Part shown: positions 42,733 to 55,088 of the stretch, piece after piece | How positions within the stretch are numbered: position 1 is the stretch's first letter | Layout: every line of letters begins with the position of its first letter | Source of the DNA: Odobenus rosmarus divergens | Lineage: Eukaryota > Chordata > Mammalia > Carnivora > Odobenidae | NCBI RefSeq assembly: GCF_000321225.1 | Contig: NW_004450382.1 | Coordinates: 2,860,268 to 2,924,267 of the forward strand | DNA length: 64,000 bases | Direction of reading: 5' to 3' | Notes under the pieces: generated by a model | Told to the model about the DNA's origin: nothing | Databases searched by the model: none | The model's input: the letters and a program-made list of their open reading frames with translations, nothing else | Program-made: the position numbers and the translations under genes

Positions 42733-42745
42733 GCGCCCCCTGGTG
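42733..42745 (-). promoter_or_regulatory. CTCF-type motif
   Basis: On the minus strand CACCAGGGGGCGC, an exact match to the core of the CTCF recognition sequence (CCACNAGGGGGCGC-like), about 1.5 kb upstream of the PTPRF CpG island. Confidence 0.6.
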
Positions 42746-42984
42746 TGTGAGAAGGGGATGGACTGGCTCCGGTGATTCTGGGCAAACAATTAGATCCGGA
42801 TGACAAATGGATCAAAAATGAATATTCCTAGTCAGTGGTTTTTTACACATTGGTAATTTTGGTGTACTGTGGGGGAGGTATTGTAAGTTTTATGTATCTT
42901 TAGACATTTTGCCTGGTTTTCTGAGTTCGGAGCCGGTTTAGTTTCTTGGTTTTTTCCCCAAATTTAAAAACATATATTTTTTAG

Positions 42985-43440
42985 CCAACTATGCCTGCTC
43001 TTTGCTGACTTCCCGTTGGCTTCAATGGCCTATACTTTACGCACTGGCTACCCTTTCTCCATCTCCTTTACCATCTCCTGCTCCTCCCAGGGTCTATCCT
43101 AGGCCGCCCCTTTTTCCCCTCTGCTCCTACCGCCTGGACCATCCTGGCCACAGCCAACTGTATGCTGATGACTTCCAGTCTGTCTCCAGTCTGGGCCTCT
43201 CTTCTGGGCTCAGTTCTTATCTAACCAAGAACCTTTTCCATGCCACTCCCTGGACGTTTGTTGGGTAAACTGAATTCACTCTCTCTCTCCTCCCAGATCT
43301 GCTGGCCATCAGGAGTCCCCATCTCAGGCCATGGCATCCTCATTCATCCTGTCACAGGGCCAGAAACACGGACTCTTTCTCTCCTGCACCCCCATCCAAT
43401 CAGTCACCAGTCCTGCAAACCTTGAAAAATCGAAAGCGAC
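42985..43440 (+). repeat. L2 LINE fragment
   Basis: Sense L2 interior: GCTGATGACTTCCAGTCTGT then CTCCAGTCTGGGCCTCTC, followed by diverged downstream sequence. Confidence 0.65.
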
Positions 43441-43652
43441 TAGAGACCACGTGGCTCTGTGAGGAACATAAAGGGCAGGAGGTAGGGGGAGGCAGAAAGA
43501 TGAGGAAAGGAGAGGTGGGGGATGGGGAAAGATGGAGTTTCTGATTTGGGGGTTTCAGTCCATACAAAGCCAAGTTGGTCATAAAATCCCTTGCACATAG
43601 TCTTTAAGTAAAACCCCTTAAGATTTGTTCTTCCTTAAGTGGGTACGTTGGA

Positions 43653-43827
43653 TTTTATTTATTTGTTTGTCAGAGAGAGAGGGAGAGAGCACCAGTGGGG
43701 TGCCCAGCAGGCAGAGGGAGAAACAGGCTCCCCACTGAGCAGGGAGCCTGATGCAGGACTCAATCCCAGGACCCTGGGATCATGACCTGAGCCGAAGGCA
43801 GACGCTTAACTGAGCCACCCAGGTCCC
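43653..43827 (-). mobile_element. CAN SINE
   Basis: Reverse-oriented, head complement CTGAGCCACCCAGGTCCC. Target duplication TAAGTGGGTACGTTGGA (43636-43652) / TAAGTGGGTACCTTGGA (43828-43844), one mismatch. Confidence 0.95.
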
Positions 43828-43849
43828 TAAGTGGGTACCTTGGAACCTG

Positions 43850-44075
43850 TTTACAGCCTTTGCTTCCTCCAGGAAGCCATTCTTAATCCCTGGCTGGGTT
43901 GAGGGCTTGCCTGTGGAAGTGCTAAGCACTAGGTATCAACACCCCACAGAGTGTGGGTTCCTTGAGGGCAGGAGGGATGAGACTGTGTTGTCCACTGCCA
44001 TATCCCTGTGGCCAACATGAGGGCCTAACACGCAATAGGTGCTCCGTATGTTTTTGTTAAAGGAGTGAAAAGGTA
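43850..44075 (+). repeat. L2 LINE 3' end
   Basis: CTCCAGGAAGCCATTCTTAA, GTTCCTTGAGGGCAGGAGGG, GCCATATCCCTGTGGCCAAC, CACGCAATAGGTGCTCCGTA. The reverse SINE at 43653 may sit inside this copy. Confidence 0.75.
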
Positions 44076-46256
44076 AACTTCCCTCTTCTGTGTTCAGGGA
44101 TCCATCAGACATAAATGACTAGGGAGGGAAAAGCTCCCTGACCAAGCCTCAGAGCGCATCCAACCCTGGGGCCTCTGTAGGCCCAGCATATGCTGGAGGG
44201 GCTTGTGATGTCTGCTGACCTGCATGTCCGCTAGCCTAGACCTCACTAGGTCTAAAGCTCTGGCAGTTGAGCTCTCTCTGCCCAGCCCAGCCTGGTCTAT
44301 GAACACAGCACTTGGAGGTGGGGTGGGCAAGGGCCTTTACACTCCTGCAGTTGAAGCCGGCAGACCCCACTCTCTGCTGTGCTAACCAGGCTCTTGCTTC
44401 AGCCCCCACAAGGACACAGTGGTCTTGAAAACTCAGCCCGTTGGGCTCCAGTCCCCTGCTCACCCATCTTTCGGTACCCCGTGCGGTCAAGTGTGAGCTG
44501 AGGCAGGGCACGAGGATGCCCATGTGCAGCCTGCCCGGGGCCTCACATGAAACTGGACACCAGGCCAAGGTGGAGAGCCCAGAGGCCCAGGCCCCAGGGC
44601 CACACAGATAAGGACCTCAGGTGGCCGGGCCTGTGAGTGCGTGACAGCTATGGAAGGAGAGGAGCCAAGACTCCGTCTAGACTGCCAAACTCTGAGCATG
44701 GGGTCCGTGTGGGATTGACCTGCCTCCCTGCTCCTGGGCCTGGCAGGGAGGGACGTCCTTGTGCTCATCTGTGAAGGCCGAGTGGTACCACGTGGTAGTT
44801 CTGTGTCTGCTGTGTTCCAGCCCCAGGGTGCAGGGTGAGGGGAGAGCCAGATGTCAGCTCCCACTCACTGTTCACCCTTTTGTCCAGGGCCTGGGCCCAC
44901 TGGACGCTCTCCTCAAACTCATGTCGTAAATACATCTCTAAATCAGATTAACCTCAGCTTGAGTCCCTACCCAAGAGATCAGTAAGAATTTCGTATCACT
45001 CCCAACTCTCCTCCACCTCCCTCTGATTGTCCGAGAACTCCAGGGGCTGCATAACCCCCCAAAATGGTCAATCTGTGCTCCACAGCTTTGCAGAGAAGGG
45101 CTGAGGTCTTTTTCAGGCCACTGCTGCCGCTGCAGCCATCAGCCGTCACTGCCTTGGGGCCTCCACTGCGTGGCCTCATCTACAGGGTCTCCCTTGTCCA
45201 GCCTGGGCTTTGGTAAGGGGCCCCCCCCACTCCCTCCATCCAGGCTCTTTCAAGGGGACCTCTCCCCTAGATGCCCAAAGTGGCAGCCTTGAGTTCTTGG
45301 CATTTTTTGGTGATGCACAGCTACTTTCCCGGAGGCTGTGTCACCGGGGGATAGGGAATGCCCGACCCCTGGCCCTGTATTCTTCCATGTTGGCCGATCA
45401 ACTCCGAGATATGTGGTGTTCTCCCTTTTAGCCCACTGGAAAGAGTTCAGACTCTAGAACCGCGCAGCAGTCTGTTTACCTTCTCAGGTGTGGGGCGGGA
45501 GGAAAAAGGCCCAGGCCTCAAACACAAAAGCCTGGTTGATTTGATGCCTTTCATTCCTTCCTGATGAGTCACTCTAAGGGGGAAAAATGAGCCAGGGGTT
45601 AATTTCTCAATAGAACGCTCTGCTGATGATTTTGCCTTAAGCTTCTCCGAGGAAACAGAAGCCACCAGAGGAGGCCTCCATCATCTCCCTACTACCAAAT
45701 CCCCAGGCCCACCCCGTCTCCTTCCTCTGTCTCCCTCCCGGTTCCCACCATAGCAGGGGCTGATCCCCACCTGGGTGCAGGATGCTTCGGCTCCTCTGGG
45801 ACTTTGCTTCTCCCCATCCCCCCACCACCCCCATCTTTTTTACTGTGTCATTCCCACCTGCTTGCAGTCATGTTTAGATCTCTCCCATCCTAGGAAAAAT
45901 TCCTTGCCTTGACCCCACACTCCCCTCAGAGTGGGACATTGAGTATTTCTCTGCTCTCCTTCACAGTAGACCCAAGAGCTGTTTATACATGAAGCTTCCA
46001 CTCTCCCATCTCATGCTCATACTCAGCCCACTACAGCCTCGCTCTCAGACCATGGCAATTGCTCTTGCCATAATGACTATTCACCTCCGTTTTGCCAAAC
46101 CCAGTGGCCCTGCCTGTTTTCGGCTTAGTGGACTTCCCAGCAGCCTTTGCTGCTTCCTGCCCTCTGCCTGGGTCACTTTGGTCCAAGCGCAGATAGGCCA
46201 GCTCCTTGACATCATCATAATGCCCATCTTCCAAAGGCCACTTAGGCCACCCATTC

Positions 46257-46374
46257 TTTTTATTTTTTTAAGCGTTTTATTTTTAAGTAATCTCTACACC
46301 CAACGTGGGGCTCAAACCCGCAACCCCGAGATCAAGAGTCTCAGGCTCCACTGACTGAGCCAGGCAGGCGCCCC
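46257..46374 (-). mobile_element. Short CAN SINE (older)
   Basis: Reverse-oriented, GTAATCTCTACACCCAACGT and GAGCCAGGCAGGCGCCCC. Flanked by AGGCCACCCATTC (46244-46256) / AGGCCACCCATCC (46375-46387). Confidence 0.93.
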
Positions 46375-46641
46375 AGGCCACCCATCCTTACTGAGCTGTG
46401 ACCCCACCTCTGATCACACCTCCACTGCTCCCACCTTGCTCCTGTGACCTTGGGATAGCTATTCAGTCTCATCAGACCTCCACTCTGTTCACCTCTTGAT
46501 GCTCTGCTAACACATCAGCTCTAGATGCCAAGGCCCCATACTTTAATAACACTTGCCAATACCCCAAACCCTTTCCTCTCTGCCTTTTGATCATATGTGT
46601 CTGGCACACCCTAAGCCCCAATGAGCCCTCCTTATCTGCCT

Positions 46642-46740
46642 TTTTTTTTTTAAGATTTTATTTTTAAGTAATCTCTGCTCGAACTCGCACCCCCAAGATC
46701 AAGAGTCACATGTTCTACCAACTGAGCCAGCCAGGCGCCC
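46642..46740 (-). mobile_element. Short CAN SINE (older), internally deleted
   Basis: Reverse-oriented: AAGATTTTATTTTTAAGTAA to CTGAGCCAGCCAGGCGCCC. Flanked by CTCCTTATCTGCCTT / CTCCTGTCTGCCTTC. Shorter than its relatives by about 20 bases. Confidence 0.88.
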
Positions 46741-47329
46741 CTCCTGTCTGCCTTCTTGTGCTGTGTTCAAGCAGCCAAGTGACTCCACAGGTCAGCTTGA
46801 TGTTCCCATAAATCATAGCCCCTGATGGCATATGGGCCTTCGACACGTTTCTCCACCTGCTCCCCGCAATGGCCATTTCCAAACTTCCCCCTTCCCTTTA
46901 AGTCTCCCACCAGCCCATTTCCTCCTCAATGACAGAGGTGACCTTGCTGCTCCTCTACAGAGAGGATTAAAGCCACCAGGCTGGAACGCCCCCGGTCTCC
47001 CACCGGCACAGCCCACGTCTCCCTACATCTGCCCTCTCCCCTGCTGCGTTAGAGAAAGCACCTCTCCTCCTGTCTCAGGCCAGTGCTCCTGCCCATCCTC
47101 CATTCCCTAGGCCACTCACTCAGTGTTATCCCCTCTTTCTCTGAGCACCCTCCCAAATGGGTCCTTCCTATCCACCCGCCCCCTGCAACCTCCACCTGGC
47201 TCCCTTCCTCACTGCTGGCCATTATGGGCTCCTATTCAGTCCCACGTTCAGTCAAATTTGGCTTTCACCTCCCACAGCTCCCCCAGAACATGATGCTTGA
47301 GATATGACCTCCATGTCTCAAACTGGATG

Positions 47330-48400
47330 GGCTTTTTTTTTCCCCCCAGTATTCATCTTACTAGGTCTCTTGATTACCACATTCTTAAAACACTGGCTTC
47401 TTTGACTCCCTGGACACTGTACTCTCCTGGTTTGTCTCTTAACTCCTTGGTCTCCTCCTCAGGCTTCTTTGCGGGGTCGCCCTCCTCCACCAAATGCTCA
47501 TGTTCCTTAAGGCCGATTCCCAGGCCTTTTTCCCCTCTCGCTGTGGACTCTCCCTGGTGATCTCATCCATGCCCATAGCTTCAATTACCATGCATTTGCT
47601 GATGATTCACACCTGTGTGTCTCCAGCCCCGGGAACCTCCTGTCTAAGCTCCTGACCAGCAGGTGCTGGGCCAACTGCCTCGTCAACATCTCCACCTTGA
47701 TGTCTCAAAGGCACCTAACCCCCGCGTGTCCAAGACCTACCTCGCTCTCTCACCTCTCCAACGGTGTCTGTCTCAGTGAATGGCACCACTGTCCACCTAA
47801 CAGGCAAGCCAGAGACCTAGGAGCCATCATCAAATCCTGCCAGTTTTACTTCCCAAGTGTCTCTCTAACCTACCCTCTTCTCTTCATCTCTGCCAGTACC
47901 TCACTGGTCCCAGCTACCATTGCGTCTTATCTGGATTCCTACAGGGGCTCCTAACTGATCTCACTGCGCCTGCCCTGCCCTTCTCCTGTCCTACCACGTC
48001 CCTCCCCTTTTAAGACCTTCTGATGGCTTCTCATTGCTCCTGGGATAAAAAGCCAGCTTCTTACCGTGTGCCGAATGCCCTCCCCTTGCCTAGGACCAGC
48101 CTCATCCAGCGTCATCCTCCCCCTGGCTCGGCTCCCTTCCACTGTGCCAGCTTCCTTTCAATTCCTCAAACACACAACAACACCTCACTCCCAAGCACCC
48201 GCACATTCTTTCTAGATGATTTCCCCACACCCACCTGTTTTACCTTTAGCTCATCTTCACTTTCGGCTCAAGCATCACTTCCTTAGGGCAGCCTCCCCTG
48301 ACCCTTGGTCTCAATCAGGGTTGTTTGTTAGACATTCTTACAGAGCCCTGTTTCTTCCACTAGTAATGATGCATACGTCTCTCTCTGGGACCCCAGCTCT
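47330..48400 (+). repeat. Long L2 LINE fragment
   Basis: About 1.1 kb of sense L2: GCTGATGATTCACACCTGTG, TCCACCTTGATGTCTCAAAG, GTGAATGGCACCACTGTCCA, CTACAGGGGCTCCTAACTGA, TTCATCTTCACTTTCGGCTC. L2-like sequence may begin further left (about 46.8 kb). Frames are broken. Confidence 0.85.
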
Positions 48401-48629
48401 GTGCAGAAGGTGGGGAAGTCTATGGGCATCTCAGGCAATGTGGAGAATGGGATTCAGAAGTGTGGTGAGAGCTTCTGGCTAGGGACCTGGAGCTGCATAG
48501 GTGTCTATCACAAACACCTCCAGGTTTCCAGGGACTCCCCACGTGCCGCCAGTACCACCAACGCCACAGGCTGGACTGGCCCCAGTCAGGACAGACCAGA
48601 TGCTGGGGGCAGCCTGGCGTCCAGAGATA

Positions 48630-48790
48630 TACACTCCTGGTCTGAATTACAGTCATGGCACTTCTATGTGGTCTTGGACAAATGACTTCTCTGAGCCTCA
48701 GTTTCCTCTTCTGTAAAAAGGGGACGCTGCTTACTTTGCAACATTGTGAGAATGGCATGAAATTGTGTTTATAAAGAGCTTCACCAGAGC
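48630..48790 (+). repeat. MIR SINE
   Basis: Sense MIR: CTATGTGGTCTTGGACAAAT, TCTCTGAGCCTCAGTTTCCT, CTTCTGTAAAAAGGGGACGC, ACATTGTGAGAATGGCATGA. Confidence 0.92.
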
Positions 48791-49239
48791 TTCACACCAC
48801 AGGTTCTTGAAAATAGAAGCTATTTGATGATTATTAGAATTAGCGTAATCAAGACTCTAATAGCACCAGTTTGGAGGACTATTTAAAAGCTAATCCCACT
48901 GGGCCCCATATCCTGGTAATCCTCAGCCACTATCTGAGTGAGAGCTGGCTTCATCCTCCATCAACCTTCTTCTGCATTTCCTCTCCCCTGATCCAACCTC
49001 CCACTGCTCCCTCCTCAACCTTCCCTAGAGCCCTCCAGAAGCCCTCAGCCCCTTCAGAGGTCCTTTCTCTAATTCCTGCCTAACTGAGGACCCAGCAGCT
49101 GTTTCCAGGGAAGCTGTCATCCTCCACAACCACAGAGTGAGGAGGCAGGGGCAGAACCTTCCTCGCTCTCAAAAGCCACTCCCAGATCATTATTCCTTCA
49201 GCTTCATTGAAAGAATCCCTGCTCATTTAAGGCTCATGC

Positions 49240-49410
49240 CATCTGGCTCTTGCAATTCATTCATTCAACCAAGATTTATTGAGTGCTTTTTCCTCTTTGT
49301 CTCCCTTATCTTCTTTCACAAAGGATTTTGGTGACTTAGACAAAAACATGCAATATAAGATGCCTGGTACCTAGTAGGACTCTCTATATTTGTGAATAAA
49401 TGAATGCATT
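49240..49410 (+). repeat. MIR/L2-type 3' end fragments
   Basis: TTCATTCATTCAACCAAGAT then TTATTGAGTGC, and GCCTGGTACCTAGTAGGACT with TTTGTGAATAAATGAATGC. Confidence 0.5.
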
Positions 49411-49884
49411 TAAAACTATTACGTAGATGTTTACCTCTCCCCGATACCCCTTTCAGAGGTGGGTTTCATCTAACATAAGCAGAGAAGTGAAAGGCTTAGT
49501 CTTAGACCTCCCTTGAGTTGTTCAACTGGGAGCTGGCCTGCCATTTTAAATGATCTTCTAAGTCCTAAAGGGGATCATATCTCATAATGCTTGTCACCAC
49601 CTGGAGCTTGGGATGTAGATACCTTAAGAAAACTTTGCTCCATCCCCATAAACCCCAGCAACGAGGTGGGGGTAGAGCAGGACCCCTGCCCCATTCACCA
49701 CAGCACCTTTTTATTCTCCCCAAGACCATCATATGAGCCTGGGTTGCAAGATGTGACTTGCTTTAATGAAGGGCAGGACAGCTTCAAATAGTAATTAGAA
49801 TGCAGCATAAGAAAATTACAGCTGGACAATAAGTAGGACTTTCCTAGAGACCAAAGAGAAAAGTATCTCAAGATTCATTTTTTT

Positions 49885-50074
49885 TTAAAGATTTTATTTA
49901 TTTATTTGACAGAGAGAGAGACAGCGAGAGAGGGAACACAAGCAGAGGGAGTGGGAGAGGGAGAAGCAGGCTTCCCGCGGAGCAGGGAGCCCGATGCGGG
50001 GCTCGATCCCAGGACCCCGGGATCATGACCTGAGCCAAAGGCAGACGCTTAAGGACTGAGCCACCCAGGCGCCC
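49885..50074 (-). mobile_element. CAN SINE, inserted at a neighbouring SINE's edge
   Basis: Reverse-oriented; perfect duplication CAAGATTCATTTTTTT at 49869-49884 and 50075-50090. It lies immediately left of another reverse SINE. Confidence 0.95.
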
Positions 50075-50090
50075 CAAGATTCATTTTTTT

Positions 50091-50284
50091 AAAAGATTTT
50101 ATTTATTTATTTGAGAGAGAGAGAGAGCAGGAGCAGGGGGAGGGGCAGAGGGAGAGGGAGGAGCAGGCTCTCTGCTGAGCAGGGAACCTACCTGATGAGG
50201 GACTCCATCCCAGGAACCCGGGATCATGACCTGGGCCGAAGGCCGAAGGCAGACACTTAACTGACTGAGCCACCCAGGCGCCCC
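50091..50284 (-). mobile_element. CAN SINE
   Basis: Reverse-oriented with internal duplicated GGCCGAAGGCCGAAGGCAG. The outer flanks AGTATCTCAAGATT (49862 on) and AGTGTCTCAAGATT (50286 on) look like its own target duplication, so the preceding SINE entered its tail later. Confidence 0.9.
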
Positions 50285-51044
50285 TAGTGTCTCAAGATTT
50301 AAATGTTAGCTTTACTTTCCTGGCCTCCTTTGAACAGCTCCTCTCTGGACTTCATCCTTCCTTAACTTCCCCTGGTAACCGACTTGCAGAAAATCCCTTC
50401 TGTCTTCACCAGTATAGGGCGGGGCGTGTCTATCTCCCTGGCTCCCTTCCCTCCCCCATTCAGTTCCCCAAGTCAAAATACCTGGAGAGTCACGTCTGGA
50501 GCTTCATGAAGTCGGTCAGTAACCTGCACATTGGCACGTCCTCCCGAAGCTCATGCTTGTGGGGAAGTTGGCATTCTACATCCCATTTTTCAAGGTGTGT
50601 TTCTTTCCTTTGAGGGCTTTCTTCTTGATATGCTATATCCATATGGGTTTCCTTAAATGTTGAACTTGCTAAACACATACATTCATACCCATAGCTCAAA
50701 GGCTGGCGTTACTTCTTAGGTTTAACACATTCTAAAGCCATATTGAGAAAGGAAATAATTCCTTAACTGCCTCATAATTAGCAGTGTGTCTTCCCTTCTC
50801 TCTGGGAATCGGTAAATCCGATTATTGTGGCAAGGGTAGAATGTCTGCTCCTTTCTTGATCCCCTTTGGGATTTGTATGAATAAGAATATGGCCATAGTC
50901 CCTTTAATGACTTTTCAATGATTTTCACAAGAGAGGCTTTGATGGCTTGATTTTAGGAAGCCCCAATTACATTCTCGCCAAGAGCTAATATCAATTTGGG
51001 GAAAGGGGAAGGGGATGACCTATTCTTCCAGTTAAATAAAATTA

Positions 51045-52250
51045 AGAGTAAGTGAGAAAAAAACAAAAACAGTAATCCAAGACAGTGTGATGCTGGCATA
51101 AAGATACACAAATAAATGGAACAGAATTAAGAGTCCCGAAATAAACCCTTACAGTTATAGTCAGTTGATTTTTGCCAGAGGTCCCAAGGCAATTTGATGG
51201 GGAAAGGATAGTCTTTGCAACAAATAGTTCTGGGACAATTAGATATCCACATGCAAAAATATTAATTTACCCTCCTATCTCATGCCATACTCAAAAATTA
51301 ACTCAAAAAGGGCCATAGAGCTAAAACTGTAACAGTCTTAGAAGAAACACGGGAGTAAAATCTTCGTGACCTTGGGTTAAGAAGTGTTCTCAGGAATGAC
51401 ACCAAAACACAAGTAATAGAAGAAAACATGCTACATCAGACTTCACAAAAATTAAAAACTTTTCAATTCAAAAAACACCAAGTTAAAAACAGGTTCGGAC
51501 AGGGAGAAAATATTTATAAATCTTATGTCTGATAAAAAGGATTTATATCCAGAATATGCCACTCAATGATAAGAAGACAAATAACTAAATTTAGAAACGG
51601 GCAAAAGACATTGATATTGAATAGACATTTTGCCAAAGAAGACATATGAATGGCCAATAAGCGTGTGAAAAGATGCTCAACGTTAGTTGTCAGGGAAATG
51701 CAGATTAAAACCACAATGAGATCCCACCCCACACCCGCTAGAATGGCTATTGTAAAAAAGTCAATGACAAGTGTGCGTGAGGATGTGGAGAAACGGGAGG
51801 CTTCCTACATTGCTCGGGGGAATGAGAAACGGTGCGGCACTTGGCACCGGTTTGGCAGATTCTTATAGCCAAAAAAGCTGAAACAACTCAAATGTTTTAT
51901 CAATTGGTGAAAGGACAAACCAAATGTAGTATATCTGTACAGTAGAATACTATTTGGCAATAAAAAGGAATGAAGCACTGATAGATTCTACAGATTAACT
52001 TCAGAAACATTATGCTCAGTAAAAGAAGCCAAACACAAAAAAATCACATATGATATGATTCCATTTATATAAAATGCCCAGAAAAAGCACATCTACAGAA
52101 ACAGAAGGTAGATAGTGGTTGCCTGTGGGAATATGGAGTGACTAGAAATGAGCACAAGGATTCTCTTCGGGATGATGGAAATGTGTGTGGGATAGTCGCA
52201 CAACTCTGTAAATGTACTAAAAATCATTGAAGGAGACACTAAAAACAAAA
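51045..52250 (+). mobile_element. L1 LINE remnant (end of second ORF and 3'UTR)
   Basis: Sense-oriented, AT-rich, frame-broken. It has recognisable L1 phrases: AAGACAGTGTGATGCTGGCA, GAGCTAAAACTGTAACAGTC, ATGAATGGCCAATAAGCGTG, GAATGGCTATTGTAAAAAAG, GAATACTATTTGGCAATAAA and CGCACAACTCTGTAAATGTA. It covers roughly the last part of the reverse-transcriptase ORF and the untranslated end; no active frame remains. Confidence 0.9.
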
Positions 52251-52612
52251 CAGACAAATGAAAAAGACAACAGGGTAGGAAAGGGACAAGTGGAACTCAG
52301 GGTGATGTTGGTATCTGCCGCGGGGTCGAAATTTGGCCGAGCTTCCTGGCAGCCGAGGGAAAAAGGAAACATGACCGAGTATGTAATTCATAGTATCTTT
52401 AGGATTAAAAACAAAACAAAATGACCTAGATGTTTAAGAGCAGCTTTGCCTCTTCAGGTCCTTACACCCGAGAAAAATATTCCCTAGCGAGAGGACGGCG
52501 TATGAACTAGTGAACACCCCGAGCCCTATCCTACAGTCAGTGTAATTTTGAATTTTCTTTGACAGTTTCATACGACGTCCCTCATGGTCATTGGTGGAAT
52601 TAGGCTAGAGTC

Positions 52613-52808
52613 GTGTTGCCCAATATGGTAGCCACCGGTTGCCTGTGGCTATTTTAATTAAAATTAAATAAAATTAGAAATTTATTTTCCTCAGTTACTC
52701 TGGCCACATTCCAAGTGCTCGGTAGCCACATGGGCTTGTGGCTACTATATTGGATGTTGCCTCTATAAAATGTTTCCATGATTGCAGAAAGTTCTATTGG
52801 GTAGTGTT
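52613..52808 (+). mobile_element. MER58-like hAT DNA transposon
   Basis: Contains CCCAATATGGTAGCCACCGG, ATTAAAATTAAATAAAATTA, CCACATTCCAAGTGCTCGGT, GTGGCTACTATATTGGATG and AGAAAGTTCTATTGGGTAGT. Near-symmetric ends typical of hAT-Charlie MITEs. The exact subfamily is uncertain. Confidence 0.7.
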
Positions 52809-53003
52809 AGGCCAGAGTGTCATTTAGTAAAAACAAGTAAGCTTGGAGCTTGGAATGTTGGGGAAAGAGTGATTCTGTTCCAACCTTGGCAAGGGCAGAA
52901 CTTTTTTATTTTTAATTTTAATAAAACTTTATTAAAGTTGTGAGCTTAAAATTTAATGTAAATATTCAGGAAACTATGTGTCTTGCATAGAGGTGAAACT
53001 GTG

Positions 53004-53195
53004 GGACTCCTGGGTGGCTCAGTCAGTTAAGTGTCTGCTTTTGGCTCAGGTCATGATCCTACGGTCCTGGGATCGAGTCTCGCACTGGGCTCCTTGCTCA
53101 GCAGGGAGCCTGCTTCTCCCTCTGTCTGCCGCTCCCCTTGCTTGTGCTTTCTCTCTCTTTGACAAATAAATAAAATCTTAAAAGAAAAAAAAAGA
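53004..53195 (+). mobile_element. CAN SINE
   Basis: Forward element with GACTCCTGGGTGGCTCAGTC head and AAATAAATAAAATCTTA tail. Duplication AGGTGAAACTGTG (52991-53003) / AGGTGAAACCGTG (53196-53208). Confidence 0.95.
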
Positions 53196-53259
53196 AGGTG
53201 AAACCGTGAGGCAGCAAAAGTATTTCATTTGGTTTCAATTTAATTGCAACAAGTGGAAC

Positions 53260-53444
53260 CCCCCCCTTTTTAAAATTTATTTATTTATTTGGATGGGGGA
53301 GGGGCAGAGGGAGAGAGAATCCTGAAGCTGACTCCCCGCCTAGCTAGGACTCTGAACTGGGGCTCGATCCCAGGACCCTGAGATCCTGACCTGATCCAAA
53401 ATCAAGAGTCGGAAGCTTAACCAATTGAGCCACCCAGGCGCCCC
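53260..53444 (-). mobile_element. CAN SINE (diverged)
   Basis: Reverse-oriented, TTAAAATTTATTTATTTATT and TTGAGCCACCCAGGCGCCCC. Flanked by CAAGTGGAAC at 53250-53259 and 53445-53454. Confidence 0.94.
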
Positions 53445-54892
53445 CAAGTGGAACTTGATCTGGGGGTGGTACCGGTCTCTTCCTCTGTATATTACACCTC
53501 TTTCTCTCCCCTCAACCTAATCAGTCAAGGGTCAGTTCTCTGATGTAATTCTACCCAGTTTATTCACACAATGAAACATCTTATTATTGAGTACCAGATA
53601 ATTACCGTTCACCCCATTAGTATTTACAGGCAACACACACATTGAACAAGGGATGGAACTTTTCAGTCTATTTTCGTAACTGCACACATTGAGAAGGGGG
53701 GGTGGGAAGAAAGATGGGAAGAGGGTAGGGGTGGAAATGTCATTTCAAACAATAAGACAAAGTTGGATGCTGGTATGTGTCATGAAGCGGTGGGGGACAC
53801 AGAGGCCCACAGGGGCACACTCGAGGAACAACATTTGGTTACTTTAGCCGCTTAGCTAATGACTGGGCTTTTGTTTTGCAAAGCGCCCTTTGGCTGGCTT
53901 CTCTTTCGCTGAGTGGGATATTCAGGCTGGCAGGATTTTGATACACAGAGCAGAGAGGGCCAGAGCCAGCCTGGCAGGCAGGGGCCAGAGCGCCAAGCGA
54001 TGTGGGGAGAGAGGGACAGTGTGGTTCTGCCTTGGGGAGAGGGGTGCTCCAGGAGCATGCGCCTGAGGGGATTCTGCTCTACAGAGGGTCAGGCAGCCCG
54101 CTCTTCCCGCTCTCCCAGAAACTTTTGGTCGCACCGGAATTAGGTTTGTATCCGGGGGGGATTTCATGGTGTGTGACTTCAAGCAGTGGCTCAAGGAAAT
54201 CCACTGATGGGGGTCTCGTCTGAGAATTTTTTTTTACCTAATGGGTGACGGTTCTAGGCTACATCTTGGGTTAAACCTTTCTTCTCAAGCTCTGGAGTAC
54301 AAGCTCACTCTGACTACCAAGCTCGCAGATTTACAGCACAAAGAAATGAAGATTGATCAGGCCTGAGCTGTAGTGAAATTTGGAATCCCATCTCAAGTCA
54401 GGGGAAATTGTGGAAACCACTCTGAGATAGAAACAACAATGGTGGCCGTACAAGGTCCCCCGTAGGCCCCTCACTGCCTTCCTGAAGCATGGGACATACG
54501 AAGACCAGAGTGACAAAAGGGCCATGTGGCCATGTGACTTTGGACTGGAGAGTCAACAGCTCTTTCTGCATAATGGCACATGGCCCGATGCCAAGAAGAG
54601 ATGGACCCTGGTAGTAGGAAAGTCGGTCTTTCTTTCTTGTAGATACTTTAACCAGTGGCCCCAGCAGCAACCCCCCCACCACCTGGTGTGAAACCAGCCG
54701 GGATCAAACAACTGACAACTTGTACCAGAGTCCCAGGAGGTAGGCTCCTGCAGGAGGGAAGGGAAGGATGATGGGACACAAATAGGTGGAGCATCAGCAG
54801 AGAGCAGGAGAGTTTGAGAGAGAACTTTTCCTCCCAGTGTGGAGCCGGTGGGCATTTTAGGTGCAGGGAGAGCTTGCATGAAAAGCCCCTTG

Positions 54893-55088
54893 AGGGGCGC
54901 CTGGGTGGCTCAGTTGGTTAAGCGTCTGCCCTCAGCTCAAGTCATGATCCCAGGGTCCTGGGGTTGAGTTCCGTGTCAGGCTCCTCGCTCAGCGGAGAGC
55001 CTGCTTCTCCATCTGCCTGCCGCTCCCCCTGCTTGTGCTCACTCTCTCTCTCCGACAAATAAATAAAAATCTTTGGGAAAAAAAAAAA
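54893..55088 (+). mobile_element. CAN SINE (young)
   Basis: Forward, AGGGGCGCCTGGGTGGCTCA to AAATAAATAAAAATCTTTGG plus poly-A. Perfect duplication GAAAAGCCCCTTG at 54880-54892 and 55089-55101. Confidence 0.96.

Noticed and set aside
51045..52250. Possible gene in the AT-rich block
   Set aside because: Sequence phrases and A-rich 3' organisation identify a frame-broken L1 remnant.
53460..54890. Unassigned region checked for retroviral gag or protease sequence because of the possible integrase remnant downstream
   Set aside because: No recognisable motif, LTR or continuous frame was found.
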